A stretch of DNA of 64,000 nucleotides from Odobenus rosmarus divergens (GCF_000321225.1 NW_004450303.1:87064-151063), one strand, 5' to 3'; shown: positions 43,189-56,150, counted from the stretch's first letter. Notes: generated by a model not told the origin, from the letters alone. Numbers and translations are program-made.

Positions 43189-44882
43189 TCAATGTAATTT
43201 TAATTTCCATTTGCCTGATGGTGAGTGATATTGAACATCTTTTCATCTGTCTGTTAGCCGTCTGGATGTCTTCTTTAGAAAAATATCTGTTCATATCTTT
43301 TGCCCATTTTTTTAAACTGGATTATTTGTTTTTCAGGTGTTGCATTTGGTAAGTTCTTTATATATTTTGGATACTAACCCTTTATCAGATATGTCATTTG
43401 CAAATATCTTCTCCCATTCTGTAGGTTGCCTTTTAGTTTTGTTGACTGTTTCCTTGGCTGTGCAGAAGCTTTTTATCTTAATGAAATCCTAACAGTTCAT
43501 TTTTGCTTTTGTTTCCCTTGTCTCTGGAGACATGTCTAGTAAGAAGTTGCTATAGCTGAGGCCAAAGAGGTTGCTGCCTGTATTGTCCTCTAGGATTTTG
43601 ATGGTTTCCTGTCTCACATTAAGTCTTTCATCCACTTTGAATTTATTTTTGTGTATAGCGTAAGGAAGTGATTCAGTTTCATTCTTCTATATGTTGCTGT
43701 ACAGTTTTCCCAACACCATTTGTTGAAGAGACTGTCTTTTTTCCATTGGACATTTTTTTCTTGCTTAATCAAGGATTAGTTGACCATACAGTTGTGGGTC
43801 CATTTCTGGGTTTTCTATTCTGTTTCATTGATCTACATGTCTATTTTTATGCCACTACCATACTGTCTTGATGACTAGAGCTTTGTAATATACCTTGAGG
43901 TCAAGAATTGTGAGGCCTCCAGCTTTGCTTTTGTTTTTCAAGATTGCTTTGGTTATTTGGAGTCTTCTGTGGTTCCATATGAATTTTAGGATTATTTGTT
44001 CTAGCCCTGTGAAAAATGCCAGTGGTATTTTGATAGGGATTGCATTAAATGTGTAGATAACTTTGGGTAGTATAGACATTTTTAACAATATTTGTTCTTC
44101 CAATCCATTAGCGTGGAATGTTTTTCCATTTCTTTGTGTCATCTTCATTTCTTTTTCCTCAGTGTTCTATAGTTTTCAGAGTACAGATCTTTTATCTCTT
44201 TGGTTAGGTTTATTCCTAGGCATCTTATTGTTTTTGGTGCAATTGTAAATGGAATTGATTCCTTGATTTCTTTTTCTGCTGCTTCATTATTGGTGTATAG
44301 AAATGCAACAAATTTCTGTACATTGATTTTGTATCCTGCAACTTTACTGAATTCATGTATCAATTCTAGCAATTTTTTGGTGGAATCTTTTGGATTTTCT
44401 ACATAGAGTATCATGTCATTTGTAAATAGTGAAAATTTGACTTCTTCCTTGCTGATTTGGATGCCTTTTATTTCTTTTTGTTGTCTGATTGCTGAAGCTA
44501 GGACTTCCAGTACTGTACTATGTTAAATAAAAATGGTGAGAGTAGACATCCCCATCTTGTTCTTGACCTTAGAGGAAAAGCTCTCAGTTTTTCCCCATTG
44601 ATATTAGCTGTGGATCTTTTTAATATCCTTTATGATGTTGAGGTATGTTCCTTCTATCCCTGCTTTGCTGAGGGTTTTTATCCAGGATGATGCTCGATTT
44701 TGTCAAATGCTTTTTCTACATCTGTTGAGAGGATCGTATGGTTCTTATCCTTTCTTTATTAATGTGGTGTTGCACATTGATTGATTTGTGAATATTGAAC
44801 CACCCTTGCAGCCCAGGAATAAATCCCACTTGGCCGTGGTGAATGATTCTTTTAATACATTGTTGGATTCGATGAAGCAGCT

Positions 44883-46226
44883 ACATTCCTGTTGTTCAGG
44901 TAAACCTTTACTATATAAATATGTCTTTGGCATATTAAGTCTTATAAAAAAGTAATATATCGTGCTTATATATTGCCCATTAGAATGAATGATAAAAATT
45001 ATTCTTTAATTTCAGCCTGATACAGTTCAAAAATCATCTTTGTTAAATCCAAGTTGGAATTTTCTTAAAGTTCTCAATAATATTCTGCCACTCCTCCCAT
45101 TTTGTCCCCTCTGTATATCTTTTGGGCCACTGGGAAGCTGAAAGAAAATTCATTATGATTTTTTAAATTCTTATGTTTTATATGAATATCCTATCTTACC
45201 CATATGGAAAATTTATGAAATTGTATTCAGAACAAAAGTAACTTATTTCATACTTACTGAAGTTGAAAAATATTACTTCAGTGGTTTGCAGAAACCACAG
45301 AAATACCAGCAGTATGAAGTATTAAAATAATTACAGTTATTTTACAAGTGATGAGTTTCTTATTGATTACAATAATGGATTGAGGTGAGGGCATTTTCTT
45401 GGTACCCTAAGAAGCTTCAACATATAATGAAGTATAGTACTAAGAAATAGTCATTTAAGGAAACAATTTCTCACTGCAGAAAATAAGGCTGTGTTATTAA
45501 AATTATGTAAGATACTGAAAGAGTCTCTTTTCCAGTAATATGATTGTTAATCAATTTCTGGTAAGAGGATGGATTAATATTAGTTGTTTCCATTTTTTTC
45601 TCACTTGTTCCTAGATGGTTTTAATCACTTAGAATTCATTTTCTTTATTTTAAAAAGTCATCTGAGTGTATTGGTTTGCCCTTGTGGTTCACAGAGCGTA
45701 TCTGCGGACTTTGTAGGCAATTCCTTGCCAGAGAATTTCCAGTATTAAACTTCATTCCACAGGAAACTGGGCCTCTCTTGATCTCACATGTCCTATTAAC
45801 CGTTATACGTGGTGTTATATTTTAATGAAACCCTTGGATTGAGCACATGAGCCCTTTTAATTCTAAGTGCTTTCTGACTGGACATTGAAGGGACACTTTT
45901 GAGTAGAACTGGAGTGGAAAATTACAACCAAATTTTCATGATTTTAGCACTTTCCTTTCTTCATGCTTACTCCCCTGAACAACCACCCTGGAGGAATCCC
46001 CTTCACCTTCCAGTTGCTTGTGCATTCATGATGTCTCTCTTTGCATCCACCTGAAAACGTGTTCTTAGGGAACTATTCAAAATTTAAACAACAGTAGGCA
46101 GTATCCATTAGCTCGTGATAACATTGACTTATGAAATAAGTAACACTTTTCCTAAAGGTTTTCTTTATGAATAATGGATTAAGCTAAGTAACAAATTAGG
46201 TATAAATGAGATAAGTAGTAGAGTTT
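44883..46226. other. Unique sequence, no gene seen
   Basis: Repeat-free as far as I can tell. 45650-45920 has a more balanced composition (CCCTTGTGGTTCACAGAGCG, GGAAACTGGGCCTCTCTTG) and would be worth a conservation check, but no exon signature is visible. Confidence 0.4.
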
Positions 46227-46237
46227 AAAATATCAAT

Positions 46238-46302
46238 ACTGAACTCTACCTCTGAAACTAATAATACACTGTATGTTAACTAACTGAATTTAAATAAAAA
46301 AT
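46238..46302 (+). mobile_element. Ultra-short L1 3'-end insertion (65 bp) with 11-bp TSD
   Basis: CTGAACTCTACCTCTGAAAC, AATAATACACTGTATGTTAA, CTAACTGAATTTAAATAAAA: only the last part of the L1 3' UTR and the tail. AAAATATCAAT stands at 46227-46237 and 46303-46313. Confidence 0.92.
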
Positions 46303-46759
46303 AAAATATCAATCATTGAATGATATTTGTATTTTAACGATGACATCACATAGTGATCAAAGATTAATGTCACCAAGTTATCATTCTAAGTTCTAGTGAG
46401 CGGTTAGGTTGTTATTGATAAGAAGGATAGTAAAACATGACAAAAATGAAATCCCCAAAACTATGGCTTTCAATTAGAGAAAGATATAGAGACTTGGTAA
46501 TGGGCATAGCTTATATCTATTTATCTGACTTAAAAAGGTCTTTTTCAAGTTTGAATAAAATTTGGTACAGAGTAGTAGGGCAGTTTAGTAGTTCAGACGG
46601 GCCCCTTTTGCAAGCACATTAAAATAATATTAATAAAAGTGGAGAGTCAGTTCATCTTCTCTGACCAGAATATGTCTCTGAGAATAATTACAGATAGAAA
46701 CCAGTGACCATTTGAATATAACAGAGTATCATAACTTTTCTTGAGTCTTGAAATGTTTA

Positions 46760-46975
46760 AACATTCATTCATTCATAAATTCTTTCACATAAACAAGGAC
46801 AATAACAACAAAAAGATTACTCTGCAAGGCACTGAATTAGGTACCCAAAAGAAAAATTGTTCCTGCATTCATAAAGGTTATTTTCTAACAAGAGAACAGA
46901 CAGTAAGCAAAGACTACAGAATTAATGTAATTGAGAGTAATACTCTAAAAGTAAAATACATAATGCTATAATAGT
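46760..46975 (-). repeat. L2-like fragment, minus strand
   Basis: CATTCATTCATTCATAAATT, TGCAAGGCACTGAATTAGGT, TGTTCCTGCATTCATAAAGG, AACAGACAGTAAGCAAAGAC follow the well-known L2 3' end in reverse. Diverged; tentative. Confidence 0.5.
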
Positions 46976-46979
46976 AGTA

Positions 46980-48230
46980 TTTATCAGCATTATGTACACA
47001 GGATTCCTTAGTTTATACCTGTACTGAAGATGAAGTGGGATTTTCCTAGGTCAAGGCAGCTGAAGCACAAAGCACACATAGAGGCTTTACTGCCCATGGC
47101 CTGCAGTAGTTTGCAGATAGAAATGTAACAAAGTACAGTGATTGCAGACCTCCAAATTGCACTGGTTCTTAAGGCTTCTCAGTGGTCTGTATACCTATTA
47201 AAAGACTCCTTAAGTCTATCTTCATTCATTCATTCTTTCATTTATTCTACATGCTCCCTTATTTTCTTCTCACATTTCTTTAATGTGAAGTCTTCTGGAA
47301 TTATTGTACCAATATGTCATTATGTTTAGATGTGGATCTAAAATAAGGTGAGTTAATTAAAGCAAGAAATCTAGGCCCTACATTTTTTCTCTGTGCCCTG
47401 CTGCCTTCAACCATTCAGCCTGTGGTGTCTGCTGAGAGAGAAAGCATGTGTGACCAAGAAGAGAGAAAACATGGCTTACTTTAGGTTTCACAATAAAGTT
47501 GTTTTTAATTGATATTTTAAACCATACTAAAGAGAATGTAATCTAAAATTCAGGTTACTTTTATTTATAAGAGCTAGACACTTTAGGGAGGGAAGATACT
47601 TATTTTTCTTTCGTATTTGTGAATCTGTTTTGCCACAGTATTTCTATGTGCAAATAATCAGTGGCATAAAAGAATAAACATTAGTTTGCTCAGACATCAG
47701 TAGATTTGCTGGAAACTTGTGGATTGAAAATGCTTTTGTGCTTGGTGGCTCTGCTGCACTCAGTTAAACTCACCCATACATCTTCAAATTAGATAGGGAT
47801 GAGCCTTTCTAGACTGACCATAGTAAGTGTGCATGCACATACACACACACACACACACAATTTCAGTGATGTGTAACAAAAGGCATTTATTGAGTTCATA
47901 TTTCTAAGTATTCTCATTGTTAAATGGGGGCCAACAGACCTAGGCTGGACATAGTTGGAGGCACTTATGTGGTGTACCTTTGGTCCATGTTTCTCTTATA
48001 TCTCCTAGGACCACCAAGCTTATTCATCCATGTCCTATGGTGATGACAGTATCAAAGGAGCAAACTCAGTTGCCCAAGCACCCTTTGAAACTTTGCTTGC
48101 ATTATGAGTGTCCCAGTGGATAAAAGTAGGAGGGCATTGCAGTCTCACATGATAAAAAGTATGGATGTAAAATTCTGTTACAGGGATAGAGTCAAGAGTT
48201 GGAACAAGAAGCAAGTGTACGAAATTTAAT
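46980..48230. other. Unique sequence with two simple repeats
   Basis: A CATT run at 47222-47247 and a CA run at 47838-47860. No gene recognised. Confidence 0.4.
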
Positions 48231-48918
48231 GGTTTTTTAAATTGCTTTTGTTGTGGTAAAATAAACATAAAAATATACCATCTTAACCTTTGGTAAGGGA
48301 ACAGTTCAGTGATATTAATTACATTCATACTGTTATACAGTCATCACTACTATCCATCTCTAGAGCTCTTTTCATCTTGCAAAACTGAAACTTTATAATT
48401 ATTAAACAATAGGTCCCCAGTGCTCCTCCCCTTTGCCCCTGGAAACCACCATTCTATTTTCTGTCTCTGATTTTGGCGACTTTAGACACCTTATATAAGT
48501 GGGATATAGTAGTTGTCTTTTGGTGACTGGTTCATTTCACTTGGCAAAATATCCTCATATGTTGTAACATATGTCAGAATTTCCTTCCTTTTTAAGGCTA
48601 AATAATATTCCATGGTATGTATATACTATATTTTACTTACCTATTCATCTTACAATGGATAGTTGAATCACTTCCACATTTTAGCTGTTGTGAATAATGA
48701 TGCTATGAACATGGGTGTACAAATATCTTGTTGAGATCCTGCTTTGAATCCTTTTATGTATATACCTAGAAGTGGAATTGCTGGATAATATGGTAATTCT
48801 ATTTTTTATTTTTGGGGGAGCCACCATACTGTTTTCCACAGAGGGTATATTATTTTGCATTCTCATCAACCATGTATAGGGATTTCAGTTTCTCCACATC
48901 CTCACGAACACTTATTTT

Positions 48919-48953
48919 CTGTGTGTGTGTGTGTGTGTGTGTATGTGTGTTTG
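48919..48953. repeat. (TG)n microsatellite in L1
   Basis: TG run with one TA interruption. Confidence 0.93.
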
Positions 48954-49274
48954 ATAGTAGCAATTCTAATGGATGTGAATGGTGTCTTATTGTGGTTTTG
49001 ATTTTCATTTCCTTAATGGTTAGTAATGTAGAGCCACACCTACTCTTTTTTTGTTGCTGCTTTTTCCATCCTTTCACTTTCAAACTCACTATGTCTTTGT
49101 ATCTAAAGTGAGTCTTTTGGACAGCATATAGTTGGGCCATGTATTTAAATATATTCTGCCAATCTTTGTCTTTTGGATGGAGAGTTTAATCCATTACATT
49201 TAAAGTAATTACTGATAAGGAGGGACTGATCTCTTTCATTTTGCTATTTTTTTTCTCTGCATGCCTCCTATGTA

Positions 49275-49615
49275 ATGAATGTGTCCTTGCAAAATTATAC
49301 ATTGAAATCCTATGCCCCGATGTGATAGTATTTGGAGGTGGGGTCTTTGGGAAGTATTTAGGATTAGACAAGGTCATGAGAGTGGAACCCTCATGAATGG
49401 GATTCATGCTCTTTTACATCAGGGGAGAGCTTGCCTTCTCTCCCTCTTTCTGGTATGTGGGGGTACAAGAAGTTGGCAGTCTGCAAAGAAGGCTGTCAAG
49501 AGAATCTGACCGTGATGACACCCTGACCTCAAACTTTCATTCTCTAGAACTGTGAAAAATAAATTTCTGTTGTTTATAAACCACCCAGTCTATAGTACTT
49601 TGTTATAACAGGCCA
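49275..49615 (+). mobile_element. MLT1-type solo LTR, plus strand
   Basis: Forward MaLR LTR: GTATTTGGAGGTGGGGTCTT, AAGGTCATGAGAGTGGAACC, CTCATGAATGGGATTCATGC, TCTAGAACTGTGAAAAATAA, ATTTCTGTTGTTTATAAACC, ACCCAGTCTATAGTACTTTG. It sits inside the old L1, hence is younger than it. No internal region. Confidence 0.88.
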
Positions 49616-50669
49616 ACTGACCAAGATAATGCATTTTAGCTTTTTTGTCACTCATTTCCTTCATTACTGTCTCTTTTGTGTTTAACTGATTTTTTTTTTT
49701 TTTTTGGTAATGAAACATTTTAGTTACCTTCTCATTTGTTTTTGGTATATATCCTATAACTATTTCCTTTGTGGTTATCATGGGGATTATATTTTTTCAT
49801 CCTAAAATTATACCACTACAACTTGAGTTTATATCAGTAACTTTGATAATAAATAAAATATCCACTCATTTACAACTCTGTCCCCACCCTTTTCAGTTAT
49901 TGATGTCATAAAATTACATCATTGTACAATACATGTCCAAAAAGTTAAATTAATAATTGTTTTTTAGTATATTTGTATCTTAAAATATGTAGAAACCAAA
50001 ATGTAGAGTTATAAGGCAAAGTTACAATAATGCTGGCTTTTATAATTGCCCATGTACTTATATTTACTGAGATCTTTTATTTCTTCATGTAGCTTCTAGT
50101 TACTGTCTGGTATCCTTCAGCTTCAACCTATAGGACTTCCTTTAGGTTCTCATGCAGGGCAGGTCTAGTGGTAATGAACTCCTTCAAGCTTTTGTTTATC
50201 TGGGAATATCTTAATTTCTCCTTCACTTTTGAAGGAAAATTTTAGCAGGTATTGGATTATTCATTGACAGTTTTTTTTTTCTTTTATCACTTGGACTGTA
50301 TCAACCCACTGCTGTCTGGCCTTCAACGTGTCTGATGAGAAATCTGCTTATGATCCTATTGATGATCCCTCTTATGTGACAAGTTACTATCCTCTTGTTG
50401 CTTTTAAGAGTCTCTTTATCCTTGGCGTTTGTTGATTTAATTATAATGTTGCTTTTTGTGGGTCTCTTTGATTCATCCTACTTGGATTTTGTTGGGATTC
50501 TTCGATGTTCATATTCATGTCTTTCATCAAAATTGGGCCATTTTCATATTATTTCTTTTAAAAAGTATTGCACCTCTTTTTCTCTTCTATTTTTGGGACT
50601 TTTACAATGTGTATGCTTGTCAGCCTGATGGTGTCTGACAGGTCCTTTAAGTTCTGTTCATTTTTCTTT

Positions 50670-50855
50670 TTTCTTTTTTTTTAAAGATTTTATTTATTTA
50701 TTTGACAGAGAGAGAGCACAAGTAGGGGGAGTGGCAGGCAAAGGGAGAAGGAGAAGCAGGCTCCCTGCCAATGATGCGGGGCTCGATCCCAGGACCCTGG
50801 GATCCTGACCTGAGCTAAAGGCAGACACTTAATGACTGAGCCACCCAGGCGCCCC
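50670..50855 (-). mobile_element. CAN-SINE, minus strand, with 15-bp TSD
   Basis: Reverse SINE with a shortened middle (GGCTCCCTGCCAATGATGCG). TGTTCATTTTTCTTT stands at 50655-50669 and 50856-50870. Confidence 0.96.
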
Positions 50856-51294
50856 TGTTCATTTTTCTTTAATTTCTTTTTTTCTGTCCACACAATCAGT
50901 TGTCCTATCTTTAAGTTCACAGATTCTTCCACTTGCTCAAATCTGCCTTTGAATCTTTCTAGTAAATTTTGCATTTCAGTTATTGTACTTTTCAGCTCTA
51001 GAATTTATATTCCTTTTTTAGATTATCTCTGTATTAAAATTTACATTCTGTCCATACATAGCTATCTTGACTTTCTCTGCATCTTTCTTTAGTTCTTTGA
51101 GCATCTTTAAGACAATTGTTTTACAGTTTATTTCTAGTAGGTCTGCTGTCTTTTCAGGGATAGTTCTTGTTTTTGTTTTGTTTTGATTTTTCTTTCCTTT
51201 GAATTAGCCATACATCCTTGTTTCTTTATATGCCTTATGACTTTTTATTGAAAACTGGATATTTGAAACTAATATTGTGGTAACTGGAAATCAG

Positions 51295-51296
51295 TT

Positions 51297-51347
<51 letters not shown>
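51295..51347. repeat. (TTTA)n microsatellite
   Basis: About 12 TTTA units inside the old L1; possibly the tail of a lost retroposon. Confidence 0.95.
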
Positions 51348-51350
<3 letters not shown>

Positions 51351-51994
51351 GCTTTTGATTGTTGTAGGCTGTCTGCCTGGTAAATATCAGCCTGAGATGT
51401 AAAGTTAAACTTCTCAGATTTTTTGCAAGCCTGTGCCTTTTTCTGGGCATTTGCAATTTTTCCTATATATGCAGATACTTTTGAATATATTCATATTTAA
51501 TATCTGACTCCTGGAAGGGGAAAAAGAGAAAAATGAAGGTTAGGAGGACCACCGGCATTTTAAATCCCATAGATGTTGTCAGAAAGGGAAGGTCCTGCTA
51601 CAACGAATGGGTACAACTGTGCCTGCTCACTTCTCTGTCTGTATCTCCATCATCAGAATCAGCAGTCAGTGATCAGAACACAGATCCTCAAGATTTTGAG
51701 AATAGCATCCTTATTGTCCACTCCATCCCACAAATTGCATAAAAGTTGCTCTATGAACACTTGTAGGCCTCCTGACATGTGGCTGGGTGTTGGGAGCTGG
51801 GTAGCTGCTGCTGAGCTAGGACCTGAAATTGACCAAAACTAACTGCCATTTATCATCCAAGCTTTCTCCTGGAACTTGCAAGCCCTCAGTAGACTCGAGT
51901 TCCAAAATAATCAAATCAGACAGATTCTGCTAGTCAGTTGTTGCCTAGGTGGAGAGACTGATTCCTGGTACTTTCTATACCACCATCTTCGCAG

Positions 51995-53110
51995 AATGTT
52001 TTCTCCAGACTTACTTGTTTTTGTTTGTTTATTTTTGTTCTGAAAAAAGAAAAAAAGGCTTTGCAAATCAAGAATTACTTCTCAGTGGTCCCTAGGCATA
52101 CAGTTTATCACAGTAACAGGAAAAACTGCTTAGTAATAACACAATAGTGTTCTTAACACAGAAAAAGGAACTAATGCTTTTTATTGGGCAGGGGCAGTGA
52201 GTTGGGATATTTGTAAATAGAGAATTGAGAATTGTGGCAAAAGTGAAGGATCTGATTGCTTCTTCCCCTTTTAGGGGTGAAATGTATATTGGAGGTGACT
52301 AAAAGCTCTAGCTAATTAAGATTGGGAGTCTCAATAAAGAGGAGATTTTTGCCCTACTTATTGGAAAATCACAGAGAAGCCAACCTAGATGAGTGCCCTT
52401 TGCCAACATGGGACAGATAGCTGCATTAGAGTAGGAGTAATTGCATAGCAAATCTACATAGATAGGAAGTTTATGCGGTCTTCATCATAATTGCCCTCAG
52501 ACCAATAAATGTGGAAGAGAGAAGATTCACCTATAGGCAATATCTCTAGAGATTCCAAAGGTAGTCAAGAATTAAGAACCTATGTGTCTCTTCCATGGTT
52601 ACTGTGGTACAAGCAGGGAAATCTCAGCAAGAGGCTGCATTATGGACAGACCAGGTTAGGGAAAGCTGGAGGAAGAATCTGAAGATCAGTGGTAAAATGA
52701 GATCTTTGGCAGGGCTGAGAAATCAGGAGAAGACCACTAGCTTCCCCTAAAGCACCCATCTGCATTGTTTGTACTAAGAGAACAGGTGATGAGAAAGGCC
52801 ACCAACATCCAAGAGCCAGGGGGGAAAAGAACTGATATCTCTCCCATAATACTAGAATGATATATAAGGTCCTTCAAAACATATCATCTCTGACAAGAGA
52901 GGAAAGGAAAGGTAGGTACAGGAATGTTTTATGGAGGTGAAAGGATATTTAATTAGTGGGTTAAACAAAAGAGAATGAATTTAAAACTAAAGTGCTTTGA
53001 ATAGTAAAAATGCATTTTGGGTTGTCATTTCTGGAAATGGAAAAATAAAGTAGCTTCCATCTTTATTCAACTTTTGTTCTATATTAAAAATTTCCCTAAT
53101 ATGAAAAATG
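51995..53110. other. Unique sequence, no gene seen
   Basis: Non-repetitive and less AT-rich than average (52130-52900). No exon or RNA gene recognised. Confidence 0.4.
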
Positions 53111-53114
53111 ACTT

Positions 53115-53140
53115 GTTTTCTTTCTCTCTTTCTTTCTTTT

Positions 53141-53188
<48 letters not shown>

Positions 53189-53191
53189 TTT

Positions 53192-53227
<36 letters not shown>

Positions 53228-53247
53228 TTTCTTTCTTTCTTTCTTTC

Positions 53248-53295
<48 letters not shown>
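53115..53295. repeat. (CTTT)n array, about 180 bp
   Basis: Long polypyrimidine CTTT array with a few TTTTC and CTCT interruptions, fully sequenced, unlike the one at 34.6 kb. It produces long but meaningless Phe/Leu/Ser-rich frames. Confidence 0.97.
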
Positions 53296-53299
53296 GCTA

Positions 53300-54685
53300 T
53301 CTACCTACTTTCCCTTTGTATTTATGGCATACATTCATATATATGTACATAATTTAGCTCAGTATTATGTTCTGTTCTACATATAATTATATGCATAATT
53401 ATGGATATAATATATACTTGATTTTGTCATTAATAAATGATGAATAATAGTAGCAATTATATAATAGGGATAGATACATTATATATCATATATCTCTATG
53501 CAGTTTATTATATCTGTGTATATGTATATTACATATTCATTAATGTACATCCCTAAACGTTTTATTATATATGTTCTGAGACACTTCACACACACATACA
53601 CACACACACAAATACTTCTAAAAACAGTTGATGCAACATATCATTTTTGACAGCAAATAAACAGAATGCTCTGAGACTATTTGTGTGATTGGGCTCTGTC
53701 TTATTTCAGTAGGTGTCTATTTCTTTTACATTAGAATCCTTTTTTCTACCTCTCTCTGCTCCATGGTGAAAGTAGCTGACTTCTATGCATCTTTAAATGA
53801 AACTCCATCCTAGAACCATTTTTACTACTTTTACCTAGTAAATTGTGGCTCCGAGGAACACTATAATGTGTAATCTTCGCTCAGCAAAATATATGCCTAT
53901 GGTTTTCTGCCACTCATCCCTTCTTCAGCCCTTCTCATTCTCATTCTTCCACACACTCAGGCCCACCTTCCACTCTGTACATTTTCTCATCTAGCAATCT
54001 GCTGCCGGTAGTGTTTCTACCCTAAACTGAAGAAAAAGAGGTTCAGCTGGCTTGAACATGTTCCATCTCTACTCTTGAAGCACAAATAGCAGCTGAGCGA
54101 GGCACACTGAGCAGACCACAGTAAAGCCTCACTTTATGGTACATTAGCACCATCTACTCTTTTATTATGGACCCTCAGGGATCCATTTTTGTAATTTTAT
54201 TGTGTGTTATCAAACATCAAGCACTTTTACTAGAGAGAAAGTTAATTATGGGTTTTGTAAAAATATTTTGCCAAAGTGAGAAATGACATTTCTATTCACA
54301 TTTCCACTTATAAATAGCTATAAGCTTTCATGTTATCCCAATAGTTTTACTACAAGCAGCTGCAAGGGTTTTCATTTTGAAGTTAATCTTATTTTAGCCT
54401 CAGATGCTCTCAATTAGCTGCTGACTTTGTTTCATGAGAAATGGCTTTTGATTAGCAAGTTTCTTTGTTTACATGGTTGCTCAGACCATATTGCAACAGA
54501 ACAGCTAATTTGCTGTCCAGCTGTCTTTCTCTTGCATTAGAGATGGCTAGGGTATCACAGAGAATTTTGCCTACTTTTAAGTAATTACAAAGTAAAATAT
54601 GCCAAAAGTTTTATCAAATAGGGGTCATTCTTTTCTATAACTCTTACCTTATACCTTTACTTAAGCTCAAATTCATCACTACTTA
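53300..54685. other. Repeat-poor sequence, possible conserved noncoding block
   Basis: After AT-rich and CA-rich DNA (to 53640), the block 54100-54600 has no repeat signature. It holds several AT-rich homeodomain-like cores (TAATTATG, CAATTAGC, TTAATC, CTAATT) and CAGCTG-type or AGCTGC elements. Composition and context resemble noncoding enhancers in gene deserts. This is inference only. Confidence 0.3.
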
Positions 54686-54812
54686 TTTTTTAAATATTTT
54701 CTTTTATTTATTTGAGAGAGAGAGAGAGAGAGCAGAGGAAGGGGCAGAGGGAGAGAATCTCAAGTAGACTCCATGCTGAGCACAGGGCCTGACATGGGGC
54801 CTAACACAGCGT
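54686..54812 (-). mobile_element. Truncated CAN-SINE, minus strand
   Basis: TTTAAATATTTTCTTTTATT, a GA run, GGGGCAGAGGGAGAGAATCT and CATGCTGAGCACAGGGCCTG; the tRNA-like head is missing on the right. Confidence 0.85.
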
Positions 54813-55939
54813 AAGAACAAATCCTATAAGATTTTCCAGGAGCCCTCTGGGAAATCTCAAAGTCAGCGTGAAAACAAGAGGATTTCATTTAGTATTAGAT
54901 TTTGGGAAAGCAAAATTGTCAAAAATGTAGCAAGATTTTAACATTTAATTAAATAGGCTTACTGATGATTATGAAACAATACTTAGGTTCTCTTAAGTAA
55001 TCAAGAACATGATAAAAGGTAACATAAAGCTCAGGAAACTATTCTGATAATACATGGAATTTTGGTTTTATATGTAGATTACTCAAGGTAAAAACCTTTT
55101 ACAACCTAAGAGCAGACTGATAATCCAACAAAACTTTATTGTTGTAGTTTGATAGCAGTACATTTTTATATGAAGGTGCATTTTTTATAAAATAATTCAT
55201 TTAGATCTTAGCCAGCTTAACTATATGAGATATGATCTCTTTTCTGCAAAGCTTTTCCAACTTTTTTACATACATTCAGGTTTTTTCCTACATTTTCTCC
55301 TTTCTAATTCAGTAACAACCAGCCATTCCCGTTTAGAATAAAATTCATTTCTTTTTTGCTGTCAAAACCATAGATACATACTTAGATACATAGATACAAA
55401 ACCATAGATACATCCTACATACATACTTTTCATGAAAAGTTCTCTTCACTTTTATGATTTCCAATAGTTTCATTTATATATATTATAATTTTTAACCATT
55501 AGTAATCTTTCTTTTACGAAGAAAACTAAAAATAGACAATGGTGACTTGTTTGTCACATACCAGGATTCTATAAGAGCAGAGTAGCAAATTTTATGAATA
55601 TATCATCTCACCCTTACAGGTATGTGCTAATAGTATGGTTTCCTCATAGTGAAATTTCTCATGTTTATTAACAGACCCAAATATATTTAACTTCTCTGTA
55701 CTATATGAAAACAAGATGCATAAATATATAAACTTAAATTTGTATCCAAAAATGAATGTTTCACTATTTCATCTCTTATTCTAGAGTATTTTATTTCTTT
55801 AGGAATGATTTAGATGTATAATGAATGTTTATTACTTAGGTTGCTTAACTTACTTTGCAAGATACCAAAAAGATTTTGGAAATTTCTTTTAAGCAGACAT
55901 ACTATAACACCAAACCAAGCTAGCGATCATCTCGTTATT
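54813..55939. other. Unique AT-rich sequence, no gene seen
   Basis: Contains a small doubled motif ACCATAGATACAT (about 55367 and 55401). Otherwise nothing recognised. Confidence 0.4.
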
Positions 55940-55957
55940 TCCCTGTTAACAATTTTT

Positions 55958-56150
55958 TTTAAAAGATTTTATTTATTTATTTGAGAGAGAGAGAGAATGA
56001 GAAATAGAAAGCACGAGAGGGAAGAGGGTCAGAGGGAGAAGCAGACTCCCTGCTGAGCAGGAAGCCCGATGTGGGACTCGATCCCGGGACTCCAGGATCA
56101 TGACCTGAGCCGAAGGCAGTCGCGTAAGGAACTGAGCCACCCAGGCGCCC
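55958..56150 (-). mobile_element. CAN-SINE, minus strand, with 18-bp TSD
   Basis: Full-length reverse SINE (AAGATTTTATTTATTTATTT ... GAGCCACCCAGGCGCCC). TCCCTGTTAACAATTTTT stands at 55940-55957 and again at 56151-56168. Confidence 0.97.

Larger units (their letters stand above)
42181..44872 (-). mobile_element. 5'-truncated L1, minus strand, with nested SINE
   Basis: From the left: 3' UTR in reverse (TTAACATACATTGTACTATT, CAACACCCAGTGCTCATCC), ORF2 C-terminus with a CA run, then RT up to about 44872 (ACCACCCTTGCAGCCCAGGA). RT motif C reads F-T-N-D in place of the F/Y-A-D-D box (44404-44431, reverse), so a catalytic Asp codon is lost. Flanks TGAGGCAGCT (about 42168) and TGAAGCAGCT (about 44873) may be a worn TSD. 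Confidence 0.9.
48235..51990 (-). mobile_element. Old L1 (L1M group), minus strand, interrupted by MLT1 and SINE
   Basis: Left part is ORF2 end and 3' UTR in reverse (CAGTTCAGTGATATTAATTA, GGTCCCCAGTGCTCCTCCC, AATAATATTCCATGGTATGT). Then comes an endonuclease-region piece (AAAGTGAGTCTTTTGGACAG, GAGAGTTTAATCCATTACAT), and ORF1/5' UTR sequence to about 51990, where CTATACCACCATCTTCGCAG marks the 5' end. Most of RT is missing, so it is one internally deleted or two abutting elements. MLT1 (49275-49615) and a SINE (50670-50855) were inserted later. Confidence 0.7.

Noticed and set aside
53017..53386. Phe/Leu/Ser-rich frames of 92-111 codons resembling membrane proteins
   Set aside because: Translation of the CTTT array in different frames.
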